In this document: positions 22,219 to 37,690 of the stretch, piece by piece
How the letters are laid out: each line of letters starts with the position of its first letter
How positions within the stretch are numbered: position 1 is the first letter of the stretch
From: Isoetes taiwanensis
Lineage: Eukaryota; Streptophyta; Lycopodiopsida; Isoetales; Isoetaceae
Reading direction: 5' to 3'
Assembly (NCBI GenBank): GCA_021234155.1
Contig: JAJEKV010000017.1
Span: 2,912,885-2,976,884 of the forward strand
Length of the DNA stretch: 64,000 nucleotides
Translations under genes and position numbers: made by a program
The notes under the pieces: generated by a model
The model's input: the letters and a program-made list of their open reading frames with translations, nothing else
What the model was told of the DNA's origin: nothing
Databases searched by the model: none

Positions 22219-23055
22219 TTACAAGCTCATTCCCAAAGACCCATTTACAAGCTCATTCCCAACATGAGGATGTAAAGACCTATTATCCACATTAGGAATT
22301 AGGTTGCTATCAAGTATCTCAAAATTGCTAAGAACAACATTATAGTCATGACGATGAGTAGCCATGTCAGCCATAATAGACTCATCAAACACTGCATCAC
22401 GACTAGTAATGATTCTTCGTGTAGCAATATCATAAAATCGGTATCCCTGTGCCTCCACAGCATAGCCAATAAATATGGCTTTGAGGCCAACTGGATCAAG
22501 CTTCTTTCTCTTCTCTTTTGGAATATGAACATAGGTGAGACAACAAAAAGCTCGCAAATTTTGAACATTTGGTTTGACTCCTGTCCATAATTGCAAAGGA
22601 GTTATGCCTTTCAGAGAAGAAATTATTGTTCGATTTTGCACATAAACAGCAATAGCCACAGCTTCTACCCAAAATGACTTATCTAAGCCAACATGAATAA
22701 GCATATGTTGAACAACATTGATTATCGCATGTTCCTGATACTCAACAATACCATTTCGCCAAGGGGAATAAGTGATGGTAGGCTCACAAGCTATACCGTG
22801 CTCTTCACAAAAACACTTGAATTGAGCAGAGGTAAATTCCCCACCATTGTCAGTATGTAATCTCTTGATCACTTTGCCAATCGGAGTCTCCACCATACTT
22901 TTAAACACTTCGAATTTGGTGAAGACCTCAGACTTCGTAGAGATAAAATATATAAAAACTCTATGGGAAAAATCATCTACAAACAAGATGAAATATCGTG
23001 CACCACTCAAAGCACAAGGTAGTGGGCGACATATACCAGCATGCACAAGCTCCAA
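22219..23055 (-). pseudogene. Copia integrase core, C-terminal part joined to deletion
   Basis: The minus-strand reading of about 278 codons has the DDE-type integrase core: FVDDFSHRVFIYF (first D), HTDNGGEFTSAQF (second D) and NGIVEYQEHAI (E). It continues with the copia CCLTYVHIPKEKRKKLDPVG and FIGYAVEAQGYRFYD stretch. It would insert the cDNA copy into chromosomes. A stop separates it from the preceding zinc-binding part; the following RT is mostly deleted. Confidence 0.85.
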
Positions 23056-23058
23056 AAG

Positions 23059-23513
23059 CTATGTTGCACGTTTTTCTTTTTCATTGAAAGGACGACGATG
23101 TTGCTTCCCAACAGCACACGCCTCACATACACCCATTGATGCAGTGCTACTCAATGATAGACCATCCACGATTCTATCGGATACCATATCCAATAAATAT
23201 TGGAAGTCAACATGTGCAAAACGACAATGCCACAGTGTAGTTGATTCATCTCCACTGGCAGTCATAAGATTCACAAAATCACCAGTCAATTTAAGCTTGT
23301 ATAGACGACCTTCTCTCTGGGCAACTCCAAGTACACATCCATCTTGGATGAATCTACACAATCGTCTATCAAACTATATGGATAGATCAAGATCAACAAG
23401 TCTAGACACAGAAATAAGGTTTCGACATAAACCAGACACATGTAAGACACCACGCAAGATTTGCACACCATTGGAAGTATCAACATGAATATCTCCAATG
23501 CCTTTGACCTCAT
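23059..23513 (-). pseudogene. Copia GAG-pre-integrase zinc-binding region
   Basis: The reading ends with WHCRFAHVDFQYL and CEACAVGKQHRRPF, the HHCC zinc-binding pattern before copia integrases. It is interrupted by stops and by a frameshift near 23360. Confidence 0.8.
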
Positions 23514-23541
23514 GGGCTTGAAGTGGGTGGTAATTCCTTAA

Positions 23542-24161
23542 TCAATGCCTACGAAAAGTCATTTGCTGTGTTGCACCAGAATCAATAGTCATGGAAACAA
23601 CAACTCCTGTAGAAAAACCAGTTTCAGAAGCTTCATCACATGCAACACTTGCATGCTCATCTGGAATATGAGGTCCATTTCGGATTACATAGAGTAAAGT
23701 GTTATGCTTATTAACAAAGCGTTTATAATAACATTCGCTTTCAACATGATTCGTCTTTTTTACAATAGGCACAAACAGGTTGCTCAAGTCTAGCAAATTA
23801 CTATTTATCACCTCCACGACTCCAGCTTCTACTACGACTGTGAGTGTGCTTTGTATCAGTAACAAAGGCCGCTTTTTTCATCTTCTCGACCTCGTTTCTT
23901 ACTATCAACAAGTAAAGCTTCATCTTCATTCATAGCTTGTCTTTGCAACTTTCGAACCCCATCTTTTAGTAATTCACAAGCTCGATCTAATGTCATAGAT
24001 TTTTTATTGGCTAGCACAGTCGTAAGAGTCTGAAGCTCTTCCGGCATGGATTCCAGAAAATGAACAACATGTTGATCATGCAGAATACTAGCATCAGCTG
24101 CAGACAATGCTTCTAGAAGTGCTTTAAATTTATCCACATGTTCATCGAACAAATAATTCAA
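23542..24161 (-). pseudogene. Copia gag (UBN2 type), zinc knuckle and protease start
   Basis: The first frame (24161-23856) reads FDEHVDKFKALLEALSAADA and FLESMPEELQTLTTVLANKK, typical of copia gag. After a shift come a degraded knuckle and the aspartic protease motif MTIDSGATQQMTF (about 23600-23550). More of gag can be followed upstream to about 24460 through stops. Confidence 0.8.
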
Positions 24162-24491
24162 ACGATACTACAATGATATAAGATCCCTGCGGAGACTAAT
24201 CACTTCATGCATAGTCTTCTTCAATAAGTTTTTCTAAATACTTCCAGACTTCACTAGAAGTAACCCAAGCATCGTATGCAGCACCATTCAGAATAAGATT
24301 GCCGGTAGTTACATCAACCGACTGCACCGGAGGAAGCTTATTCCCGATCACAATTCCAAAAAGCTTTTCACTTTAAAGGACGAGCTCCATCTTGATCTTC
24401 CAAGCTGGATATCCAGCTCCAGATAAAATGTACAAAGTTTTCGTCCCAGTGAGCCCTCAAAAATTCACAACTGCTCCAGAACTTGATGCAC

Positions 24492-24503
24492 GCTCTGATA
24501 CCA
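24492..24503 (-). other. Primer binding site of copia element
   Basis: The reverse complement reads TGGTATCAGAGC, the initiator-tRNA-Met primer site standard for plant copia elements. It directly abuts the LTR end (...GTTTAACA on the minus strand). Confidence 0.9.
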
Positions 24504-24710
24504 TGTTAAACTTGCTAGTTTACGAAGAAAGCACAAGAGAGAGGTATGCATCACAACAGAAGACATGTATATTAAATAATATGTGTTACAATATACAAGT
24601 ACCATAAAAGGTACATAGAAGGAAAAAGGTGAAAGATAAAAGGAGCCCACATTGCCTTTTTATAAAGATACGATGCCTTCCTAATATAGACAGCTTCGCT
24701 AATAGTGCGA
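24504..24710 (-). mobile_element. 5' LTR of copia element, truncated
   Basis: It starts TGTTAAACTTGC after the primer site and matches the 3' LTR at 21542-21725 with a low level of differences. The similarity stops near 24710, so the outer part is lost or replaced. Confidence 0.75.
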
Positions 24711-25624
24711 GCAACAAATGTACTCTATTGTCAAGAATTTAGAATAAAAAACCGCTGGATTTGCTTAAAACCAGGCAGTGCACCTTCGGATTTGTAGGCC
24801 ATAGCTCCAGTACTGTGATATGTCTTCCGAGGTGCTTCTCCCTGCTATAACCAAGAGATATCAAGCGTCAAGAGATATCCGCCATCGCCCAATAGCCAGG
24901 CGTCGAATTCTGCGAGGAGACGTGCTAAGAAAAGAAAAACGTGACATGTAAATATAAGATTAGGTTGCAGCGCAGAAATATTAGAAAGGGACAAAACCAT
25001 TGAAAAATGACAAACAACTTTATATTTATATATGTAGAAATAGAGATAGTAACAAACCAATGATAACAATAAAATTTACTCATTACAAGAAATTTATCGT
25101 GGCGGCCATGAACATTTCTCTTTTCCGACTCCGTGCCGCAGACATTTCTCTTTCCTGACTTTAGATAGTCGACACATGTCACTAATAATAGGCTATTTTT
25201 ATACTTGTCTGCATTCTAAGCTATATATAATGTATATATCTTTTATAGACAATCGTTGAAACGAAATCTATCTCGACAATCGACATATGTCATTGCCTTT
25301 CTTCCGCCACGTGTTCGTATTTTAAGCCACATGTAAATAATATCAAATATTATAATATAATCATGACATGTGCCTTTTTCATTTATATGACATTGATTTC
25401 GGATGATTATATGCAATAATGATGAGTGCGCAAAATTGACATGTGTTTTATTCGTCGTTCGAGATAATACGAATTATCATGACATGTGCCTTTTTCATTT
25501 ATGACATTCAGCACACGTGGCTTGGAAAGTGAAGTTATGACAGCAGAATCAGGCATGGGCACGGGTTTCGAAAAGGCCCTGATCCACCATAAATGCACTT
25601 AATCAATTTTTAGCACACATGTCG

Positions 25625-25671
25625 CTTCTATTCTATTCTATTCTATTCTATTCTATTCTATTCTATTCTAT
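25625..25671. repeat. TTCTA microsatellite
   Basis: About nine perfect tandem TTCTA units. Confidence 0.95.
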
Positions 25672-26561
25672 GTAACAAGTAAGGAGGAACATTTAAACAG
25701 AAAATAAAAAAACTTAGCGCTTAGGTTTTCGACCATAGCAAAATGTTGAAATTTGCATACGTGTCACTTCCATGTAATAAGTAAGGAGGAAAAAAAAAAG
25801 TGAGGACAGAAAAGGCAATACAATTATATAGGAAGGAGAGGGATAAAAACAAACCAATATTGCCACTTCGTAAACCACTGCTAAGGCGAAATTCCTGGTA
25901 ATTATACTATTTGTTCGTTTTAGATAACCTAGGTTATACTGTGTCTAAGCGGCGCCGCCATACGCCTGCCGACGAATAAACTTTGTTTTGTCTTATTTAT
26001 TTATTTTTTTTCTATTGCACAGGTCGATTCTTGCTTCGCTCTGGCTAAACTCTGGTAGGGCGGCTATGGCGCCTTCAAGTTTTAAGTCGAGGCTCCTGCC
26101 ATATTTTTCTTGCTGCAAAGTCACTCCTGCTTAGAACAATAAAAGATCAAGCGGATTTTCTTGCTCTGTTTTCCTTTGCTGTATTCTCGTCAAATCAGTG
26201 TCTCTCGCTTCGCCATAGTCCTGTTCTTGTTTTGAAGGCAGAGTATGCTGAATGCCTTCTAAGCACCAATCAACCCATAGGAATCTTTGGCATCCACCAT
26301 ATCTCCTCTTTCCATACTTCTGCCGGATCTCCTCTTACATACCTTTGCAAGAAGCGTTCAATGGCCCTGCAGAGTCATTCTAAAACTGCCAAGTATTCTT
26401 GCCTGCCTTGCAAATGCAAATCGGCCCTGGAAATGGCAAATCGGCCTTGGAAATCCGCCCTGGAACTGGCAAAATAGCTCTACATAATAGTGAGACATAG
26501 AACAGAGAAGGCAAGAATCGAACAGGGACGGAATTTCGCCATAGCAGTGGTTCACGTGCGT

Positions 26562-26636
26562 GAACCCATGGACACTCGGGGTTTCCGGCGGCCGCCAGGC
26601 GGTTTCCCGCCAGAAACCCCCTCGTACCTATGGTTC
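26562..26636. repeat. GC-rich imperfect palindrome
   Basis: GAACCCATGGACACTCGGGG and the following TTTCCGGCGG pair with CCCGCCAGAAACCCCC and TCGTACCTATGGTTC on the other side, leaving a short GC-rich loop. About 30 bp per arm. Confidence 0.75.
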
Positions 26637-27097
26637 CCTAGCACATAATATCACAAGTCCTAAACTTTGGCAAGCAACAACCTATAAATGAATTGGGCAA
26701 ATGAAAAAAAAACCGTATTCAGTTTAGAATAGCGTGCAATAGGGATGTGGATGGAGAAGAAAATGTCGATGCTTATTTTGTTCTTATGCAAAATTGGATT
26801 GAATTGAAGTGACCCAAATACAATAGAATAGTTATCCACAAATCCAAATAACATTAAAAATATACAGCCACCTCGAAAAAAGCGGGCAATAATTAATGAA
26901 ATATACGAATATACATGGACGTATATTCACAACGGTTCATCAGTCGTGAATAATCGTGAACGCTCACATATTTTTTTGGCGCATTTGCTTAAAGGGATGA
27001 AGTCTCACAGCCATTTGAATGCTGTCGGAGGTCTGCAAATTTGTGGGCCGATTTGGGGACGAGTCCAGCCATTCTGATTCTTCCGGCCTTCCCAATT

Positions 27098-30700
<3,603 letters not shown>

Positions 30701-31063
30701 CGGCTAGTCTATGCTTTGCAGCACTTCCATTTTCCTAAGACATTAGAGGTACCTGGAGTGTAAAATCGGAGTCTTAGGCGTTCTGGCTAGGGGATCTGAA
30801 TGACATGTTGGATGTAGGCATTTCTACTTAATCTTGATAGGGCATGTGAAAGCAGCATTTCAGGTCCAAACAAGGAGTGGCAAAAGGTGATGTCAGCGGC
30901 AATATGTAATATGCTAGTGAAATACGTACCTATGGTGGATGGCTTTACACAAAAGTCCAATATTGTTGTTGATGTATGTATTCAAAGTTTGTTTTGGTTC
31001 ATGTTGCTCGCAGTTCTCGTTTAGAGATTCTCCTTTTGGTATTTGTACCTTGTGTATCCTATA

Positions 31064-31115
31064 ATTTAATTTAATTTAATCTAATTTAATTTAATTTAAT
31101 TTAATCTATTAATCA
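31064..31115 (-). repeat. AATTT-repeat tail of the LINE remnant
   Basis: About ten AATTT units with one variant. On the minus strand this is a TTAAA-type tail, placed at the 3' end of the LINE remnant at 31064-32165. Confidence 0.8.
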
Positions 31116-32165
31116 AGCCATTTAGGCCCTGGGCCTCTATGGCAAGCAAATACAAACTTTCTGTATAGGCACTCAATCCAAAGTGCCAGAAATGTCAAAA
31201 CCCTGCATGAAATTAAATAGATCTATAATATCTGTACGTTCCATTCAAACATCTCTAAGATAAGCACTCAATTTATGAGCAGACATTTCTAGGAGTTCTC
31301 ATTTCTAGGAGTTCTCTTAGAGTCTGACCTTGTACATCGTATTTAACTCTGATGTTATGATATGTTGTACATTCTAAGAAAGCATGTTTTTTCTGTTTCA
31401 ATTGCAATATCTAAGCATCCCAAACAAAATCTCATTCCAAGGTGTACCTTTCCATCTACCCGTTTCAATGTGTAAGTTGTGTGGTGATAACCGCAATTGA
31501 GAGATCAATATGCGATTCTTCTGGCAGATGTTGGAGAGCAAATAAGCCTGTTCTTCATAAGTGTCTAGTTCATTTATCTCGTCAAGGTAAAACCTTTTCT
31601 TAACATCCCTGTCTGGTTCAAGCTTTCACATTTCCTTCAACACACAAGCTTTTACCTCAACATAAACTTCTTTATATTTATAAAATGACTTCGGCCATTT
31701 CTCATGTCCAATCTATTTAGCACACCATTTTTTCACTTCATAATACCAACCTTTTTCCTTGGATTGCTCAAGGGCTAGGCCAAGAAATCTTCCTTCTTCC
31801 ATTGCAAGAACCCTATTAACATAAGTTATCGTTCTGCACAATGCTTCAACCTCCAACGACATTAGGCCTGTCTCTGCTAGCAATATACAGTATGGAGTTT
31901 GTGGCTTTACACACTTCTGTACATTCTCAATATCAGTCCAACATTTCTGAGACAAACCTGGGCCCCATACTGGGCTACCATACAGAATAATTGGTTTCAC
32001 TTGAACACCAAAAAATAATCTTCTGAATTTCCAAAGTTCAAAATTATTAAGTCTGCATTGATACATCATACCATATAAGGCCTGTATATATATCCTGTAT
32101 TGAAGAAGGTTCAGATGCTCTCCGGTCAATTGCCATGGTGATGATTTTCTCTTTTCTAAAGTAAT
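31064..32165 (-). pseudogene. 5'-truncated LINE, end of reverse transcriptase ORF
   Basis: The minus-strand frame 32129-31713 reads LFFGVQVKPIILYGSPVWGP and then ENVQKCV, followed by LAETGLMSLEVEALCRTITY. This is the typical C-terminal part of plant and animal LINE reverse transcriptases (LLYGaEvWG... iE..Q...lk). Further decayed sequence runs to the simple-sequence tail. It lies 0.36 kb beyond the stop of the CIPK gene, in opposite orientation. Confidence 0.75.
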
Positions 32166-32197
32166 TAGTTTTGTGCCAATATATTAAATGTATAAGG

Positions 32198-32290
32198 AAA
32201 AATACCCCTGGAGGGTTTTCCAGGGAGGAATCTGCAAGTGGCGGCGCCGACTCGCAGATTCCTCCACGAAAAACCCCAGAGGGGTATTTT
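32198..32290. repeat. About 41 bp-arm hairpin with GC-rich loop
   Basis: Left arm 32198-32238 (AAAATACCCCTGGAGGGTTT and then GGAGGAATCTGC) pairs with right arm 32251-32290 (GCAGATTCCTCC, then AACCCCAGAGGGGTATTTT). The loop contains GGCGGCGCCG. No target duplication was found. Confidence 0.85.
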
Positions 32291-32399
32291 CTCGTACGTA
32301 ATACACGCCAGCTGGGATTAATGTGCATGACGTGTCCTCCATGTCGCTGTCACATCACCAAACTTTATAAAGCTTTTTTTTCTTTTCTTTTTCTTTTTT

Positions 32400-32952
32400 T
32401 TTTTTTTCATTTAATCCCAATACATGGAGGAGAAAGAAAGAATATAAACACCATCTAAGTATCCATCATCATCCAAGACAACGTACGAAAGAGAATTTAA
32501 TCATTCCATCTATTCAAAGAAGTGTTAGCAGAAATATAAGCTATCTAGAAACTAACCAGTCTCTTGGCTGTAGCCGTTATCACGGAAGGCTTCCATAGTC
32601 TGGGTCTGTTGGCAAGAACTGGCAAAAACTGGCTAAGGCTGGTAGCTGCTGCCTCCTCTCTTCCCAATTCGAATTTGGGCAAAAATTGGGGTAGGACCCC
32701 TATTTCTCCATCCAAAATAGCAAGCCCCACTTAGCCAATCGATTTGGGGCAGGTGGCACTTCCTTGTTGGTGACATTTAATTAATTAAACTCTAATTAGC
32801 ATAATTAGATTAATTATGCTAATAAAATCCATAATTATCCCTTCTAATAAAATTCATTTTAGGTGAACCCAATTGACCCCAGGGCCTAATTACATGCTGG
32901 TGACATGTCATGGTATGCATATATATACCGTATAAATACATGGAACGTCACA
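32400..32952 (-). mobile_element. 3' LTR of chromodomain gypsy element
   Basis: On the minus strand the LTR starts TGTGACGTTCC at 32952, directly after a purine tract (plus strand CCCCCCC at 32960-32966). It resembles 18600-19062. The far end is uncertain (about 32400). Confidence 0.65.
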
Positions 32953-33459
32953 TTCTTCCCCCCCTTGGATTAATGCTGCCCTCAGCATTAGAGCTAGTAG
33001 AGATTGAATATAGAAAAGATAACTCTGACTTATTGAAGTCAATAGAAGATTACATATCCAGGTGATAGGACAGAAGTCCTTTAACAAACATAAGTAGTAA
33101 GAACAGTAATACTTGAGAGTGCACTTATAACACAAAATTTCAAAGATACTTTATTGGCCTGCAGAAGTAAAGTACATCAGTCTTTACGAAATAATTTTAG
33201 TGTGGTTGAAGGGACCACCCCCTGTGAAAAATATGAATGCAAAGATCCTATCATGCCTAAGGTTTGCATGTCGTTTCGGCGTAAGGAATGGCCATATTCC
33301 CATTATAGTCGCAGACGAATGCATCCTATCGTGAATGCCTATATGCCCAGTTCCCCACCTAAGGTGCATGTAATCCCACCCCTAAAATGCTCCATGTCGG
33401 ATCCTGCTCATATGATCCCCGTCGGACCCATAATATAAAGCTTACCGTTAGGGTCGGAG

Positions 33460-34561
33460 GTAAATCACATCTTGAATGGTTCGGCCCTAGCATTCTTTCA
33501 TAAAGTCTAGGTAAGTCTTATCTAAATCCACTTTAAGAACCCATGTTGCGTCTTCCGTGGGTAAGTGTTTCCACTTCACCAAATACTGCAAAATTTGAGT
33601 TCGGCGGGTTTGCTTATATGCGCGATCAAAGAGAGCTTCAGATCTCCAACAAATCCTCAGTCATCTCCAGAAGTGTTGGTGTGTCAAGAACTTCTTCTGG
33701 ATCAGGATTATGCTTCTTAAGAAGACTTACATGGAAAAATTTATGGATCTTCAAATGTGCGGGCAGATCCAATCGGTAGGCTTGAGAACCTATCCTTGCG
33801 GTTATCTGAAAAGGTCCCGCCCATCTAGGTGCAAGCTTCTTACAATTGCCAATCTTAAGTTTGGCTTGCTTGCCAAACCGAATCTCCGACTTGGAATTCT
33901 CGCGGTGTTCGATGTCGGTCGGCAAGACTCTTTTGCCGAGTCCTTGCAGCTAACAAATAGGCTCTAACTTCTTCCACAAGTGCCTGCATATCTGTAAGCA
34001 ACTGCTGAGAAACTTCCACCTTGGAAACTGGATTATGCCACGTGTCTGGAGTAAGGCATTGATAGCCATAGTTGATCATGAAAGGAGACATCCTTGAGGA
34101 CTCCTGTCTAGTACTGTTATAGGCGAACTCCACCAAATGGATGTAATCCGCCCATTGAGATTGCTTGTTCTAGACATAGTTACGTAGCATATCTTCAATT
34201 ATGCGATTGGTACACTCTGTTTGTCCACCTGTCTGCGGATGATAAGCCGTGCTCATGGCAAGCTTAATTTGAATATAGTGCTAAAGAAATCTTTCCAAAG
34301 TGCACTAACAAACTTAGGATCCGCACGAGGCATCCCATGTAGACGAAATACCTCCTTGGCAAATAGCAAGGTGGTATCCAACGCAGTGTCCGTGGTACGA
34401 CATGGCAGAAAATGTACCATCTTAGCAAGTTTGTCGACCATCACCATTAAGGCATCAAACTCTCTTAAGGTGCGCGGAAGTCCCACGATAAAATCCATGG
34501 TAATAACTTTCCATTTTGCATTGGGGACATGTAGGGGATGCAAATCCCCTGGAATATGCAA
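33460..34561 (-). pseudogene. Gypsy integrase core and chromodomain
   Basis: 34561-34253 reads WKVITMDFIVGLPRTL and VDKLAKMVHFLPCRTTD, the integrase core with its first Asp; the second Asp region reads RADPKFVSALWKDFF, changed from the usual SDR. 34136-33855 gives VEFAYNSTRQESSRMSPF and QKSLADRHRTPREFQVGDSV. 33925-33638 gives the LAPRWAGPFQITARIG stretch and VSLLKKHNPDPE. After a shift, YLVKWKHLPTEDATW (about 33595-33550) is a chromodomain, which in living relatives steers integration to particular chromatin. Confidence 0.85.
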
Positions 34562-34646
34562 TTGTTCAGCCTTTGTTTGTTGACAGATCTGGCATTGCTT
34601 AATGTACCTAGCGATGTACTACTTCATTCCTGGCCAGAAATAGCTG

Positions 34647-35328
34647 GAGCGGATCATGGAATAAATTACTACTCCTATATTTTAGTGTAGCCAAAATAGG
34701 TTTAGCTAAACTACCTTCAAATTGGGGCTAGAAGTTTCTAACAGTTGGCTAAACTAAATGGTTTTTCTCCATCACAGTTTCTTGCTTTTAGCTAAACTTT
34801 CACAAAATGGAAAGGCATATATTAGCCATCATGCTATAGTAATTTAAAAAAAATCCAAGCATTTTGGCAAAGACATTGAATTTATTGTAAATATATAAAT
34901 CAAGACACAAACATACATGAACATGTTCAAAAACCTAAAAAAAAGGAATTACATTGTTCCTTTTCCTCTAATGCTTGAACTTTGTACTTGGAACAAGAAA
35001 GAAAGTGGGAAAAAAAAGAAAAATATAAACCCTATTTCAAATTTCTTAAAGTTAGTACATATATTGGTGTTGAATTTCAGGCTAATCTATCCATTTTTCC
35101 AGGCCCACTCTATCTTAGGTTTAGCTAATCGATGTCCTGATGGATATGTCTGGAGGTAAGGTTTGGCTATTCAACCTAAAAACTCACTTTGGGCGACCAA
35201 AAAATTGGGCTAAAATTTTCTTTTTTTTGGGCATTTTTTCCATTTACTTTAGCCGTTTTTCTTGGCAAAACTGCCATAAAATAGCCATTTGGCTAACCTT
35301 AGCTGTTATTTTATTCCATGGAGTGGAT
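34647..35328. mobile_element. hAT-like miniature transposon, copy 1 (with target duplication)
   Basis: The element is 34655-35320 (666 bp), starting CATGGAATAAA and ending TTTATTCCATG. It is flanked by GAGCGGAT (34647-34654) and GAGTGGAT (35321-35328), an 8 bp target duplication with one change. It splits the integrase zinc-finger reading (KTYFKI / RSSYFW pattern) of the gypsy element, so it is younger than that. It has subterminal TTAGCTAA/TTGGCTAA motifs and no coding region. Copy 2 lies at 51654-52320. Confidence 0.85.
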
Positions 35329-35499
35329 TTTGAAATATGTCTTCATAAATCCTGCGTGCCCCGCTATAGGACTGTTATGTGTATCATGAAGAATGAGCTT
35401 ACGAACTCCTGATGTCTTGGGAACATATAACTTATCTTTATAATAAAGGAGGTCAGCTTCCTTCTTATAATGGCGGAAAACCTCCCTTTCCTTGTCTGT

Positions 35500-36198
35500 T
35501 CTGGCTTCCTTGGAGACACTTTGCCATATCTCCTGAAATTCTGGGTCTATGGGAAGGGCCTGCTGTATCTGCTTTCCAAACTCACTAGAGAGTGTGGATA
35601 TTGCATTACAATACGTTCTAGTGACGAATGGATGTCTGGAAAGCGTGTCAGCAACAACATTATATTTGCCCGGGTTATAGATGACCTGGAAATCATACTC
35701 TTCGAGAAATTCCATCCATCGTCTTTGTCTCAAGTTGAGGTGGGGTTGCGTGAAGATGTATTAGAGGCTTTGATGATCAGTATCCAACTGGAATCGTCTT
35801 CCAAGTAAATAGTGCCTCTAAATGTGCAAGGCACGCACAACCGCGAGCAATTCTTGATCATGCGTGGGGTATCGCTGTTCTGCATCATTCATCTTTCTAG
35901 AATCATAGGCGATAACCCGACCTTCTTTCTTTAACACTCCATCGATAGCTATCTTATTAGCATCCGTGGCAACGCACTTATCCTTTTGAGGATCTGGCAA
36001 CGTGAGAACTAGGGCTGTTGTCAAAGCATCCTTCAATGACTGAAATCCGGCCTGAACTTTGTCTTTCCAACGTGCCATCCAATCCCTAACCTTTTCACGC
36101 TTGATTAGGTCCGTTAAGGGCGCGGCGAGCTTGGCAAAGTCCTTGACAAGCTTACGGTAATAACTGGCCAAGCCTAAGAAGCTGCGAACTTCAAACAC
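35500..36198 (-). pseudogene. Gypsy RNase H region
   Basis: Reads [43 protein letters not shown] and [17 protein letters not shown], then after a shift RQRRWMEFLEEYDFQVIYNP with GKYNVVADTLSRHP (35733-35640). Together these are the RT connection and RNase H domains of Ty3/gypsy elements. Confidence 0.85.
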
Positions 36199-36221
36199 AT
36201 TGGTTGGGATTGGCCAATCTT

Positions 36222-36660
36222 TTACTGCTTCAATCTTAGCTGGATCTGTGCTATCCCTTCCGCAGATACAATATGTCCCAGGTAATCAACCTTGATGGTT
36301 GCAAACCGATACTTAGAGAACTTGGCATAGAGTTGGTGGCGCCTCAGTTTCTGTAAGGCCAAGCGAAGATGCCGCTCATGGTCCTCTAAGGTCTTATTGT
36401 ATATGAGGATATCGTCAAAGAATATGATGACAAAATCGTCGAGATAATCACGGAAGACATCATTCATGAGCCTCATGAAAGTGGCCGGGGCATTAGTCAA
36501 GCCAAATGGCATCACAATGAACTCATAATGCCCATAGCACATCCGGAAAGCAGACTTGGGAATGTCATCCTCCTTAATTCGTATCTGGTGATATGTCGAA
36601 CGAAGGTCAATCTTCGTAAAATACTTAGCCCCTTGAAAAAAGGAAGTATAATACTTGAGA
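36222..36660 (-). pseudogene. Gypsy reverse transcriptase, palm and thumb
   Basis: Reads [20 protein letters not shown] and [18 protein letters not shown], the latter with the catalytic DD pair, then [12 protein letters not shown]. Upstream, [19 protein letters not shown] is partly visible to about 36640. Confidence 0.9.
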
Positions 36661-37690
36661 ACATTATCAGAGCAATAATAGATAACTCACGGCCCACGAG
36701 CAGGCAGACGACCTTTAGCATGCATAGTGACATTTGTTGCCTGCAAGTTGCCAAAAGCTTAGATATAACAAACCTTTGTCAACTGCCGGATTCAAGGTTC
36801 CTGAGAAGGACATCCTCTCTTTTGCATTTTTCCTGCACTTTCAGTGAGATAGACATGACCACCTTAGTCGAGCAAAGAAAAACTGAATTGTTGTTTTTCT
36901 TTTCTAAAGACGTGAAGTGACGACCTGTCTCCAATCGAACAAGTGAATACAATATTCATAACAGGTGAAAAGCTAGGAATATACACTAAGAAAAAAAACT
37001 AAAAGCAGTGTTATTTGCACAATGGAAAGGAATGCAGAGGATTGCTTGAGGGATTACTTGATTGAAAATTAATTGCATTGTAATGTAGGCAGCTCATGCT
37101 CCCAGCAAAGTGGTTAAGAGATTTACCCATATTTCTGCACTTCAAGGAACTCAAGAATCCTTGATTGCACTATCTTCAAAAGGCATGCTCATTGTTTCAA
37201 ATCCTTTAAAGTAGCAAGGATTTGATTCGTGAAAGTGGAACAAAAAGCTAGATGCTCTATTTACGAAAAAAGTTCAATATCTAAACCTAAAACTAAGCAT
37301 GCAAAAATCACAAGGAGAGAGAGAGCATATGAAATAAAAGCTACTGCAAAGAAGGAAGGAAGGAAGGAAGTATATTTTAACGTCCACGGAGGCCAACTGG
37401 CCTATGAGATGGTGATACAATATAGCGGAAAGTTTCCAAACACAAAAGAACTAGAGGAAATAGATAATCAAATTCGTAATACATAGACGATTAGCTACAT
37501 TGGAGAAACTCTTCAGGAAATGAAATCCGGAACAAATCTCAAACATAACATAAATCTCCCCACTAATCAGTAATGTTTAAACTACGGAGATAGAACTTCT
37601 GCATAAATGTTTGGCTCCTAGAACATTCCCATTCTGAGAATATTTTCCACATAATTCACCCATTTTTATGGTTTTGCCAGGACTTAGGTT
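36661..37690. other. About 1 kb segment interrupting the gypsy reverse transcriptase
   Basis: The RT reading stops after [10 protein letters not shown] (about 37700) and resumes with FQGAKYF (about 36640). The DNA in between does not read as RT and has no recognised gene; it contains a GAAGG microsatellite-like run (about 37353-37370). Probably another insertion; its ends and target duplication were not fixed. Confidence 0.5.

Larger units (their letters stand above)
24711..27097. other. Gene-free stretch upstream of the CIPK gene
   Basis: AT-rich. It holds a duplicated TCATGACATGTGCCTTTTTC motif (about 25362 and 25474), a TTCTA microsatellite (25625-25671), and a GC-rich imperfect palindrome (26562-26636). 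Its last few hundred bases should carry the CIPK promoter and 5' leader; no clear TATA box was fixed. Confidence 0.4.

Noticed and set aside
22847-23488. 213-codon plus-strand frame
   Set aside because: It is antisense to the copia integrase and pre-integrase coding sequence.
34917-35412. Short frames at 34917-35159 and 35140-35412, similar to those at 51915-52343
   Set aside because: The similarity arises because both lie in copies of the same non-coding hAT-like element; stops and start positions differ.
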